Positions 44,981-56,100 of a stretch of DNA of 64,000 nucleotides are shown here, one piece after another. How positions within the stretch are numbered: the first letter of the stretch is position 1; each line of letters begins with the position of its first letter. A model generated the notes under the pieces. The model worked only from the letters and a program-made list of their open reading frames with translations. It was not told the origin of the DNA and searched no databases. Source of the stretch: Castanea sativa. Taxonomy: Eukaryota; Streptophyta; Magnoliopsida; Fagales; Fagaceae. The stretch is from contig NC_134021.1 of NCBI RefSeq assembly GCF_040712315.1, positions 42,667,001 to 42,731,000 of the forward strand. Direction: 5' to 3'. The position numbers and the translations under genes are program-made.

Positions 44981-45589
44981 TGTATGTAAATATATATATA
45001 TATGTATGTATGTATGTAAATATGTAAATATATATATAGGTAAGAGTGAGGAGAACATTACCTGACATGAGGATGTGCAAATATGCTACTAGGATTGTAT
45101 GAGAGTGAAGAGAGGAGCAATGTTTGTGTGAGAGTTGAGAGAGGAGCAATGTTTGTGTGAGAGTTGAGAGAGGACCAATGTTTGCAGGATTGTATGATGA
45201 GATGGTTTTGCTGAATGTGTGAGAGAAGAGCAATGTTTGCTTTCCTGTACAGTTTTTTTTTTAAGATTCCTGAGAGACCTAGGAGACCTATTTTGTGAAG
45301 ACGTACACGCGTGCTTTCTTTTTCTGAAAATTCACGTGATATTTTTTCTGAAGATATTTTTTCTAAAGATTTACACTACTTCACGTGATACTTTTTCTGA
45401 CTGAAGATATTTTTTCTGAAGATTTACACTACTTCACGTGATACTTTTTGTTATATTCAAGACCAGGTCTTCAGATCAGAGATACTTTTTGTTATTCAAG
45501 ACCAGGTCTTCAGATCAGATCAGAGTTCAGACTCTCCAGAGAGAGAGACATGGAAGTGACAGATGGGACCCAACGCTGAGGTAAACCCC
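43906..45589. repeat. Transposase 5' region: large AT microsatellite and tandem repeats
   Basis: 43906-44360 is intron-like AT-rich DNA. From 44371 to 45040 there are (TA)n and (AAATAT)n arrays, broken by three copies of 'tctttctcctcactttctaa' (about 44394, 44547 and 44765). 45090-45190 holds three to four units of 'gtgagagttgagagaggagc'. 45325-45520 has two nested repeats: 'cttcacgtgata' plus 'gaagatattttttctgaag' three times, and 'caagaccaggtcttcagatca' twice. A possible 5' exon end (CATGTCAG/gtaatg) lies at 45063-45070 on the minus strand. Confidence 0.75.
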
Positions 45590-45911
45590 CACTTAAAAAT
45601 CGAGTTTATGAGACTCGGTTTCCATTTCAGAAAACCGAGTCTCTAATACTCGAGATCTAAGTGGCGTTTACGTGGCAAGAATCGAGTCTCTAATACTCGG
45701 TTTTAAAAATCGAGTCTTAGAGACTCGATTTCCAGGTGGATGCCACCTGGCAAAAACGCCACATCAAACTAAAAAACCGAGTCTTAAAGACTCGATTTTT
45801 AGGCCTAAAATCGAGTCTCTGAGACTCGAGATGCTAGTAAATGATATAGTTTAGAAACCGGGCCTGCTAACTATATAGTTAGCAACTGAGTGTTATTTTG
45901 CTATTTTCTCC
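45590..45911. repeat. Right terminal inverted repeat of the giant MULE
   Basis: Inverted partner of 21979-22263. It contains the same perfect 18-bp palindrome (45866-45883), CCAGGTGG-atg-CCACCTGG (45732-45750), six ATCGAGT/ACCGAGT...ACTCG(A/G)T palindromes (about 45597, 45633, 45679, 45707, 45773 and 45807) and an ACGTGGC box (45670-45676). It has two more palindromes than the left TIR, so the arrays have expanded or contracted independently. Confidence 0.9.
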
Positions 45912-45920
45912 GCCACTGTG
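45912..45920. repeat. Right target-site duplication GCCACTGTG
   Basis: Identical to 21970-21978; directly abuts the right TIR. Confidence 0.9.
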
Positions 45921-48600
45921 TGTACCACACTCTATCAAAGACCACAAAAAAAATCAGATTTTCACTAATATTTATTATATTTATTTATTAGTTTTGTTGA
46001 TATCTGTGTTCCACAAAAGCTTTTTAATATTTTATGTTAGATTTAAATTTGATAACGATGGTTTATTATTTGTTTACTTTGATGGTAGTTTTGATAAATC
46101 AACTACTTGATTGCACATTTATATAAAATATATATAAAAAAATATATAATATTTATACATGTTATATAAATATTACAATGTAAATTAATAATTTTTTTTT
46201 TGATAATTAGTAAATCAACTATAGAATTGTTATATGTTTTGTTTATTATGTTTGCTTAAGATTTCATATTTTTTATTTATCTTATGAAAGTTATGATTTA
46301 AAAAATATATTTGAAATATAGAACTCTATATTTACCTGGACTATTTTAGTCATTTTTTCTTTTCTTTTTTTTTACTAATTTAATATATTTATTTATATTT
46401 AAAATAAATATAAAATTAATTATGACATTATCACGTTTTGACATCAGTTTAATCTTAGTCCGACCTCAAAAATCTTGAACCTCTTTATTTTACAGTTCAT
46501 TGAACGGTCTAGATTTTAAAACCATCAGACTGTTTTGTTTAATTATTTAGGTGATTGATTTTTCTAAATAAACTTTGGCTTTGGGATTTTTTTTTTCCTA
46601 CTAATAAAGCAAGTCACACTTAGAAAATGTTAGTTGATAAGTCATTTTATTTTAATTTTTTTAATATTATTGATTTAGATGTTGAACTATGAGGTTTTGA
46701 TAAGTTTTTTTTTTCTTAGAAAAAAAAAACACTTTCAAATATGAAATATAGATAACTTAATTTAGAAAATCTAGTATATTGTATCAACTATACCTTGTTA
46801 GAAAAAAATCACTTCATTTTAAAAAGGATTTGGGACTTGGCCCTTATAAATCTTATTTACTATTTTCACTTTCACTAAACAAAAAAAAAAAAGTATAAGT
46901 GCTTTACAAAAGGGTGAAGCAATTGTCACCTCCTCACTTTACAAGTACTAGGTGAAATGTGAGGTTATGAGTTAAAGAACAACTAAAAGGGTGAAGCCAT
47001 AGAAACTTGGCCAAAATTGCACCTACTATGCAGATACTTTTCCACTTAATTGCCTTGGAAGATTAAGTACTATAATTATTACACAATAGCCCCTCCCCCC
47101 TTTTCTCTTTTTATTAATGGTCAACAATATTCCAAGACATTGCAAAGTGATTGATATTGACCGCAGAAGCTAAAAGCATTTCTCAACCTTTATACGTTCT
47201 CCATGTGGCTATATTAAGGTCATCTTATAATGTATGAGATTGTTGATACTACGCTTTCAAAAAATCTTTGCTAACGACATAACTAACATGAAACTTTATA
47301 TCCCAACTATGTGTGATGGACTTCACCAATCCTATTTCATAATTCATTTTTTGTTGAATCTTAAGCTCTGATATCACTTAAAACCAAAATGACCTACACT
47401 TGTTTTGGCTTTCTGTAGTTCCTTCCACTTGAATTGTTTTGACTATACTTTTGAGACAGTCTCAAAAGGCTTTTGCATTTTATATTTCCATTTTCCTGTT
47501 GGGTGGTATGTGGTATTTTTTCAAGTATTATGCTAAACAAATTGCATTTCAGACTTTGACACCAGTACTTGTCTTCTTGATTTAAAGGATCTTCCATGAA
47601 CATTTTATGCTGAATGAGGCTGTCTTTACATGAATTACATGCAGAGGCTATTTGGCACAAATCAGATACTACCATGCTTATCAGTTTGTTATTAGGTGCA
47701 CCAGAATACCGAAAAAAGTTAAAAAAAAATGATTTTACTATAATCAGATAATGGGCTATCAATTCAAACTACCAAATTGAACTGTTGCTGAATTGATAAG
47801 CTGCAATGTTTCAAGCCACAACATCGTTAGATGAGTGTGAATTGAAGGAAAATCTGCTGATTGGCTCCACTATGCACACAAGGTTGTATGACGTACAATT
47901 CCTTCTACAAATAATAGAATTCAGTATAACCACAATGTTAGCTTGCTAAGCTTCTGTGCAAGAACAAAGCATATAGACAAATTTAAAATCTTTCATCGTG
48001 GTACACCATAATGGAGAGATATTGGAGAAATTGGGTTTCTCATACATTTTAATATCCCAGAGCATAATACTTAGAATGGATTTAACATTGCTAATGCAAG
48101 ACATTGTTCATTATCGGTAATTATATGGATTGAAACTTTAAATTGAAATTAGAAAAATAATCTCACCTGCAGCATTTTAAAGAGAGAAATATCCCAGTTT
48201 GCAACAATAATCTCCCAAGAGCACCTTGTAGTAGAGAAACAAAATATAAATATATTCAAATTCATGTCAATTTTGCAAATATATAGATTTTACATTTCAG
48301 TCATATTACGACTACAACTTGCAAGTTATGCACGGTCGAGGGTATTCCATTTTTCTATGCATTTTATTTTTTCTTGGGTCACATCCACTTGTAGCAAGTA
48401 TAAATGTACCAAGTAAATTCCCTAACAGCCTAACACCATGTTCAGTTCACCCTCAAAGAGAAGAAATGAAAAGGCTAGTAAAATTTTGAATTCTACGTTT
48501 GATTTTAGTCCTAACAGTCGTAACACCATGTTCATTGCACCCTCAAAGAAAATAATTAGATGGTAATATGTAATATGCAATTGTCTCTCTCCTGCCCCCC
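45921..48600. other. AT-rich intergenic region
   Basis: No gene was recognised. A minus-strand open frame at 47394-47762 has non-random-looking composition (SDLCQIASACNSCKDSLIQH) but matches nothing I know. A short direct repetition, 'taacaccatgttca..caccctcaaaga', occurs at about 48430 and 48519. Confidence 0.45.
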
Positions 48601-51600
48601 GCTCTTTCTCACTTTTAACTTCTTACCAATAGAGACCTTTAGACCCATTAGACAAGTATAATGGCTATCTAGTTGACTAAGAAAGAAGAAATTTAACCCA
48701 ACTGGGCAGTATATCCTTGTTTAAACACAATACATTGGTGAGCATCTTTAGCACAATGCAAGCATGGCAAACAAAACAAAATTTAATGCTTAATCATTTT
48801 TGTAATAAATTGAAACCAAAAAGCAAATCCTGAAAAAATACTTATATAAGAATGGTGTAGCCACAAAAGGAGCGTAACGTAAAACTACAATCCATTCTAG
48901 CATAATAAGCTAATTCAATACTAAGAAACTAAACACCATCAAAAAACTTTGGTCAATCTTTTCTTTTGCTGAGTTAATGTCTGTTACTCATTTAGAGCTC
49001 ATCACCAACCTTGATTCATGAGGCCCTGCAAGAATTTAAGAACTGTAAATGCATTCTTGTTATTTGTAATTTAACACCAGAAGTAGAAAGAATAATACTA
49101 GTTAGTGTATTAACCACATAGAAAAAACCCTAAACCAATATTTTCTGGTTTTTCAAAATGTACAAAATAAGTACTCCAAGCCTTTACCAAATGAACATGT
49201 GCATCAAGGCAATGGGGAATATTCCCATGCTAGCAGTTATATAGTAAGAGGATATCTCGCTACTCAACAAAGGGCAATTGTAAATAGAAGACACCATGTT
49301 TCAAAATAAAATAATAGAATAGAAATATCGCATATTATTCATAGCAAACCAAAGAAAGCAAATACAATATGACATCAATTGTTCTTTACAACTAAAACAA
49401 AACATTTGAAAGTAAGCAGAATCCAACTAGAATACCAAAAAACACTATTATGAGTTAAGGTTTGTATCACCTATTAACATGATTTAGTAATACATCTATG
49501 GCTGTTAGTTATGGCAATTTAAAAAAAAAAAAAAATCCCTGAGTGATCAATCTGTCTTATTTTCAAGGTACTATCCCTTCCTCAACAATAATTTTCATTC
49601 ATAACACCAATTTCCTCCTTTTGCTAGTTACAACAATATGAGTGAGGGAAATTGAATCCAAGATGACTTTGTGCAAAACACCAATGTCCTCTTTCTTAAA
49701 TTTCTTAAATTTCTTAAAAGAAACCTTTAACTACCACTACAAGACAACTTTGACCTAAAGAACAAAGTAAGAACATTAGCACATTTTAGATTAAATAACT
49801 TTCAGCATTAAAAGTCACAAAGAAAAAGTTAGCCTCTTGGTAGGTTTTTTTGTGAGTTGTGTTAGGATTTTGGATTGAGTTCCGCCTATACCATGTTGGT
49901 ATGGGATTAGAGGGAAGTCTAGTAATGAAAGGCTTCCCATGCGTACAGCCTACTGCTGCCTCTGAACCAGGAAATGTTAGATGGAAAATAAACAACCTAA
50001 ATAGGGGAAAGTAAAAGAAACTAGATGCAAAAGTTAGCATCTCAATAACAAGAAAAATGCACGCAAAAACCACAAGCTGAACAACTTCTTGCCAAGCAAC
50101 AATAAAATTATCACAGGTCACATTGCTAAAAACAAAAATAACTTTTATGAACCTAGTATTGCTTTTTTCATCAACATGTTTTCAATTTAAAAAAATAAAA
50201 GGCTAAAAAGAAGCTTACTATCGATGAACTTCAATAATTTTCCCTTCCAAATAAGGTAATATATTATCAGTGAGCTACAATGGAGGCAAAACTTCTTGAA
50301 TTCTTGCATAGAAAAATTATCAAACTCAATGAGTGCTTATATCTCTTTACAGAAAACATTAGAACAAAATGTTGTAACTTAAAGACAAATATAAACACTC
50401 AAAGCATTCACTGTAGAATGACCTCATCAACAACTAGAAAACTAAAATATTCCATATAACAAAGAAGGGAAAAGGGAAAACCAATGGACGGCATATGGTA
50501 TGATAGATGGCACCTTAAGGTACCAATATTGCAGACTTATGGTCCTTGATGTATGTATGTGAACCTGCAACACCTAGACATACAAAGGTTTCTGCATCAT
50601 CCAAGGAGAAAATTGGTCTTGGCCAACAAGTTCAGGTAACATGGTGATTTGGAGCTCAGCTGTGACTCTTGATGATATAAATGCACTTTTTGAGAATAAA
50701 AATAAAAATAAAAGGGTCCATACATGCAATGTTCAACTATATGCTAATTATGAACATAGTGAATTGGAAACTTGGAAAGGCAAGGAGGTCTACAAAGTAC
50801 ATAAACATGGAAAGCAATTAGACAGGTTGCCTGTGGTGGATTGGTATGAGATCTTAATAGTTATGCTTAGTCTGTTGCAAAGTATTGTTATTTATATAGC
50901 TTGCTGGCCATTAGCAACAAGCTCCTCACTAGACAAAAATAAACATAATCAGGGTATCACTAGTCTTTTGAGTGTGATATTTCAAAGGAATTGGGTATGA
51001 GTTCAAACATCAACCTGCATGTAATATTTACTTGGAACTATATTGATTTAAGGGAGGAAAAAAATCAAAGGTAAGAGTTTATTAAAAAAAAATTACTGGA
51101 ATGATTTAAGCAACTGTAATATATCATGTTCCAAAAGATTGATTAAGAGGGCTTCACGAAAATGGTAACAGAATGGTGGCATAAAACAAAATTCCCATGA
51201 TAGCAATTTTATAATAAAAAGATATATTGTTACTCAACAAAGGGCAATTGTAAATACAAGACAATGAGTTCCAAAAGAAACTTAAACAGTACTTTATCAC
51301 ACAATTCATGTAAAAAAAGAACACAATTACAATATAACATCAACTGTACTTTACAACCAAACAAAACATTTGAAAGTATAGCCAAAGACACTACAAAACA
51401 CTTTATGAATTAATGTTTGTATCATCCATCAACATAATGTCATTAATACATCCCTAGCTGTTGTCTATTAGCTAAGGGTATTTGAGAAAAAAAAAATATC
51501 CCTGAGTGTTCAATGTGACTTACTTGTAGTGTGGTATCCCTTCCTCAACAATAATTGATCACTCATCTACTATTTTCACACAACACCAATTTCCTCTTTC

Positions 51601-52984
51601 TTAAATTACTTGAGACAAATTTTTAGCCATCCTCAAAAAGAAAACTTTCACATAAAGAACAATCTAAGAACATTAGCACATTAGAAGATGAAATAATTTT
51701 CAGCATTATACAGTACCAAGAAAGAGTTGTTAGCTTATCTTCTTCGTATATTTTTTTGGGGAGTTGTGTTAGGATTTTGGATTGATTTCCACCGTTATCT
51801 CATTGGTGTGGGATGAAAAGATGTCTACAAGGAAAGGCTTCCCATGCCCATTGCTGCCTCTGAGTAGGGTAGTTTTAAGTTGATGTCTTCTATTTTCCTA
51901 GTTTTTCTCTTTATTGTTTCCATTGGTGTTAGCTTTTGCTTCTACTTAGAACAATTGTGTAATAGGAATGGAATCAACATAACAATACATCTTAACATAA
52001 CTGCGTTATTGGGACTATAAAAAAATTAATGCAAATCATGCTAAGGAAGGAAAGATAACAAAATAGTGCCTAAAGAAGAGTATAAACTAGTCATTTCAAT
52101 TCTTAATCACTCAAAGCAAGCAATACTTGCTGGAGGGCTGCTTTCTCAATGAACATTGCTCTATGGGAATGTTTTACAGTAAGAAGATATGTATCTAAGG
52201 CAATAGAAGATTTAAAAATGTAAAAGAAAAATTTTAGCATAAACAGATTACAGATCAAAGTTTTTTTTTATAAGTAATCAGCTTTATTAATATGAAGAAA
52301 GAAAATAGAGTGCTAACATCACAGTACACAAGAAGTGTACTAGCAGTGCATCAAACTAAAGAAAAGTACAGCAGTCACCTTAATCTAACAAACTTGAGAA
52401 GGAATGTCTACTCATAGAAGTCATCTATTCGTATAGAGTGAGCAGAATGATTCGCTTCACCACCACCACTAATCAAAGTTGACATAATAAGAAACTTTTT
52501 AAATGAATAATACAGCAAGAGCATTAAGAACAATTAGTATGACTGTGAAAGCATGAAGTTAAAAGCAGTCAACTGTCACCATAAAACTCCCAGCAAAGAA
52601 AAGTTTGAGCTCTTCTATGTATACATCGTAAATCATAAGTGGTAGGATTCAGGAAACATGAACTTCTCTTGACAAACAAGCTTACTAAAAGTTGATAACC
52701 AACACTGACCACTTGTTTTATTATAAAAGTAATAAATGATTAATTTTAAAGAAAAATTGAAATGAGGACAAAGAATTTTAAGTGTACAGTCTATGTACTC
52801 AACCATCCTTGATAAATTATTTATCCTAAAGAAAAAGACACTTAATTAAAGTAATCAATCATCAATAATAAGAATTTATAGAGTAGTGCCATATATAGCA
52901 GTATATATTCATATCTTATATGAAGAACAAATGAATTAGTATAAAGAGATAAGTTTTAAAAAGCAGGCATATTACCTATGCTCC
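48601..52984. repeat. Duplicated, decayed tract downstream of F-box pseudogene 1
   Basis: 48650-50200 is a diverged copy of 11.7-13.3 kb (shared 'gggcag.atatccttgt', 'gcaagcatggca', 'cctgcaagaa.ttaag', 'aacaccagaagtaga'). 51100-51900 repeats 49.2-50.0 kb ('ctcaacaaagggcaattgta', 'aaacaaaacatttgaaagta'). 51980-52950 repeats at 55.33-55.95 and 58.80-59.45 kb ('gaagagtataaac', 'ggcaatagaagatttaaaa'). An open plus-strand frame at 50641-51000 was not recognised. No intact gene. Confidence 0.65.
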
Positions 52985-53612
52985 TCAGTATGTGATTGCG
53001 CCGTTGGCAGCTTTGTCGAGCAAAACTAGACTCTCAACATAAGCGTCAACAAAATTACAATTATATCCAATAAGCTTAAGATCCTTAGTCTCTTGGGTCT
53101 TAAGATCCTGTGACATAAGGTGTCCTCCATTCATTTCCAAAACAATCATGCTATTCCTGGTAAAACCTACAGCCTTTGGTATATAGTTTGTTGAAGCAAA
53201 GCCACCTTGATAAGTCATAGGTAAACTTAAAGCTTTGGTCCATGAGGAAACAACACCATAGTGTTTCATCACCCATATGTTGGGACGAAGACTACTATAG
53301 TCTTCATGAAACAAGGCAATGGAATTCCCATATATGGAAACATAAGCACACAGAAAATCGTCATGGGTATAAAGGTGGAAGTTCTTCTGGCAGCAGTATC
53401 TCGCAGAAGACCTCATCCCCCAAATCAAACGCCAAAACAAAATGATGTGCTTTGTAAACATTAATGGCCCTGAAAGCAATCCAATGCAGAGCCCCATTAA
53501 GAAACGCCCGCAGCTGACAAGGGACTAAGGCGCATTGGGGAGTCAAACTAGAGCTAAGCATTCTCCATTCACCAGTGTAGAGTGAGTAAATCTCAACCTC
53601 GTTGTCTGACAT
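52985..53612 (-). pseudogene. F-box-like pseudogene 1: F-box deleted and one frameshift
   Basis: The ATG at 53612 gives MSDNEVEIYSLYTGEWRM. The first four residues resemble the start of the intact gene (MSDDNN), but the sequence jumps straight to the middle of the FBA domain (VYSLSTGKWRM there). The F-box and about 200 residues are therefore missing. It continues FLNGALHWIAF, LAFDLGDEVFCEILLPE, then a single-base shift near 53375 (stop at about 53360 in the first frame), and in the next frame YVSIYGNSIALFHED, NIWVMKHYGVVSSWT and YVESLVLLDKAANGAITY with a stop at 52985. Without an F-box it could not join an SCF complex. Confidence 0.85.
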
Positions 53613-54959
53613 TGCTGCTTTCAGAGAGAAATGGAGGGGAGAGAGAGTAGGCAAGAGGGACGAAGGTTGTGGACTGTGGAGTGTGGATTTGAGTGTATAT
53701 GACGGTGCTTAAAAGAATCAGACAACGTTTGGACTTCTTTTTTAAAAAAAAAAAAAATTCGTGGAAAACGTGATTTGGATATTTTATGGATTTTTTTATT
53801 CTAAAAAAATGTTAGTATATAAATAAATAACTTATATTATGCTGCTCTCTATTTTTAGCCTCTCTCTTTATATTCTTAACAATATATATATATATATATA
53901 TATAAAGTTTAGATACAAATTAGTTGTAGTTAATAGATACAACATTTATTTAAAAAATTTACATTACATGACAATCATGTCAAATTTTATTTCAATCGAA
54001 TATTATTTACTATTTGATCATGAACTTATATTTTATGCATAATTTTAGACTATAAAATATTAAAATGTAAACATTTAATGAATGAGAAAACAATTGATAT
54101 TTAATTTTCTAGAAATTTTATAAGTATGAAAGATATCAGAAGAAAATATAATTTAATGGTTAATTTATTAAAATTTGCATTTAGTAGTAACAAGATGTTG
54201 AATGGAGTTCTCCAAAAAAAAAAAAAATGATAATATACCAAAACATCAATTTTTACATTTGGTCCATTTTGGTCCAGTTAACGAGTGTCTCAAGAGTAAA
54301 GACATTCCATATTCTATTCTTTTGTGTCATTGACATTAATGATCTGTTCTAGACTTTAAAATTTCTCTTATTATTATAGATGATCCTCCTTTTCTCATCC
54401 TCATGGACTTAATCCATCTCAATGTCTAACAGCGTTGATAGTATGTTGTTCCTTGGCAGTTGGCATCAATTGTTTTATGTTTAAAAACCTCACTTGCATG
54501 GAGTTCAAATGATAGCCTATTGGTGATGGCTTCCTTTGATTCAAAGCCCAATCCCCCTCCCTCATTATATGCCAATGCAAAAAAAGAAAAAGAAAAAGCC
54601 TCTTTTGTATTACTTATCTTGGAAATTTTAAAAATAAAAATTACAAAGATCCTGAAATCTCCTCTTTTTTTCATTATGTATTTACGTTCAATCAAGCTTA
54701 CCATCTTCCACTACAAATTGAGGTACATTCAATATCTACATGCATCTCTTAAGCATTTCATAGTATTTTTCAGTTCTAGCAAAACTTTAGAGGAGACCAC
54801 TATTGGTTGTAATCAATACGTTGTCAAGAAAATACCCAGCTTCCTTTTCTTTCTTAAAACACTCACCCTTATTATTACTAATTTCCTTTTGACTTCGATC
54901 CAATATCATCAGGTTTTTAATTCCATGCACTGAGTTAAAATGGAAAATCAGTAGAGATA
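53613..54959. other. Spacer with no recognised gene
   Basis: Upstream of F-box pseudogene 1 is AT-rich DNA with a (TA)n tract at 53882-53903, a short 'ggtccattttggtccagtt' run at 54261-54279 (decamer family), and a higher-complexity stretch 54420-54940. That stretch is open on both strands in short frames but matches no family I know. Confidence 0.45.
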
Positions 54960-55271
54960 GATATATTATATATATAATAAGGGTATCACTTGTGAAATCT
55001 CCAAGGTACTATGGAACTAGATAGGTTTAAGAGGTAAAAAAATTCAAAGGTAAGTTTATTTCTAATGTTACTAGAATGGCTTAAGCAGCTGTAATATATC
55101 ATGTTTGAACAAATGGAACAGGGGGTTTCATGAAAATGGTTACAAGAATTGTGGCATAAAACATGCTTGTGGCTTCAACCCCCCACCCTCCAAAAAAGAA
55201 AAAGAAAAAAGATCCAAGGCCAGCATAATTGGTGTTTCCAAACTCATTCACAAGAAATTAAAGAGAGGCAA

Positions 55272-55311
<40 letters not shown>

Positions 55312-56100
55312 TAAATGGCATCAACAAAACAATAAATCTAAGCATAATTATTTTATTGGGACTAAAATTTTTTTTACACAAATCATGCTAAGGAAAGATA
55401 ACAAAATAGTTTCTGAAGAAGAGTATAAACAGTTCATCTTCAATTTCTAATCACCCAAAGCAAGCAATACTTACTGGAGACCCGCTTTCTCAATGAACAT
55501 GGCCTTATGGGAATGTATTTCAATAAGAAGATAGGAATATAGGGCAATAGAAGATTTAAAAGGTACAAGCAAAATCTTTGCATAAACATATAACAGTTGA
55601 CAGTTAACAAAATAAGAAACTTTTAAAATAAATAATACAAGGAGGGCATGAAGAACATTTAGAATGAGTGTGAAAACATGAAGCTAAAAGAGGTTACCAT
55701 AAAATTGCCAACAAAGAAAAATTAGAGCACATCTATCTATACATTGTAAATCATAAGTGGCAGGAAACATGAACTTGGCTTGATAAATAAGCTTGCTCAA
55801 AGTAGATAACCAATACTGACCACCTCTTTCATTATATAAGTAATAAATGATTATATTGAAGAAAATTTGAAATGAGGACACAATATTTTAAGTATACAAT
55901 GCAATGTAGTCAACTATTGCCTTAATATAATTGACAATAACCACAACCTAGATGAATTAATTTTTTAAAAGATAAAGCCACTTAAGTAAGTCAATCAATC
56001 ATAAATAAATAAAGTCAATAGAACAATTCCATATCAAACAGTATATGTTCATACCTAATGTATGATATGATCAATGCCAAGTACATAGAAAGAACAAAAT
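54960..56100. repeat. Second copy of the F-box downstream tract, without an F-box
   Basis: Collinear with 51.05-52.95 kb (for example 'gtaatatatcatgtt', 'caagcaatactta/gctgga', 'ctttctcaatgaacat') and with 58.8-59.45 kb. It contains an (AT)n array at 55276-55309. It stops at about 56050, where an F-box remnant would be expected in the other copies. Confidence 0.65.

Larger units (their letters stand above)
21979..45911. mobile_element. Giant Mutator-like element (MULE), 23.9 kb, with captured gene fragments
   Basis: Both termini carry the same inverted sequence: left GGACGAAATAGCAAAATAAC, right (reverse complement) GGAGAAAATAGCAAAATAAC. The similarity continues inward for about 285 bp. Immediately outside, the 9-mer GCCACTGTG occurs on both sides (21970-21978 and 45912-45920). 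Nine base pairs is the standard MULE target duplication, and a perfect match means the two ends inserted together. Inside are a PMD gene reading rightward from the left end, a MURA-type transposase gene reading leftward from the right end, and between them fragments of at least seven unrelated host genes, several with introns. Both element genes carry frameshifts or stops, so this copy is probably non-autonomous now. The size is very large for a MULE, and internal palindrome arrays suggest that a related element is nested or recombined inside. Confidence 0.9.

Noticed and set aside
44556..45233. Minus-strand frames of Tyr/Ile repeats
   Set aside because: Translations of the TA-rich microsatellite.
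47394..47762. 122-codon minus-strand open frame
   Set aside because: No recognised motif, AT-rich context, no paralogue in the window; noted in the regional entry only.
50641..51000. 119-codon plus-strand open frame
   Set aside because: It falls in a decayed duplicated tract, has no recognised domain, and is not preserved in the related copies.
54426..54933. Overlapping open frames on both strands
   Set aside because: Short and without recognisable domains; they could be retroelement debris but nothing supports a call.
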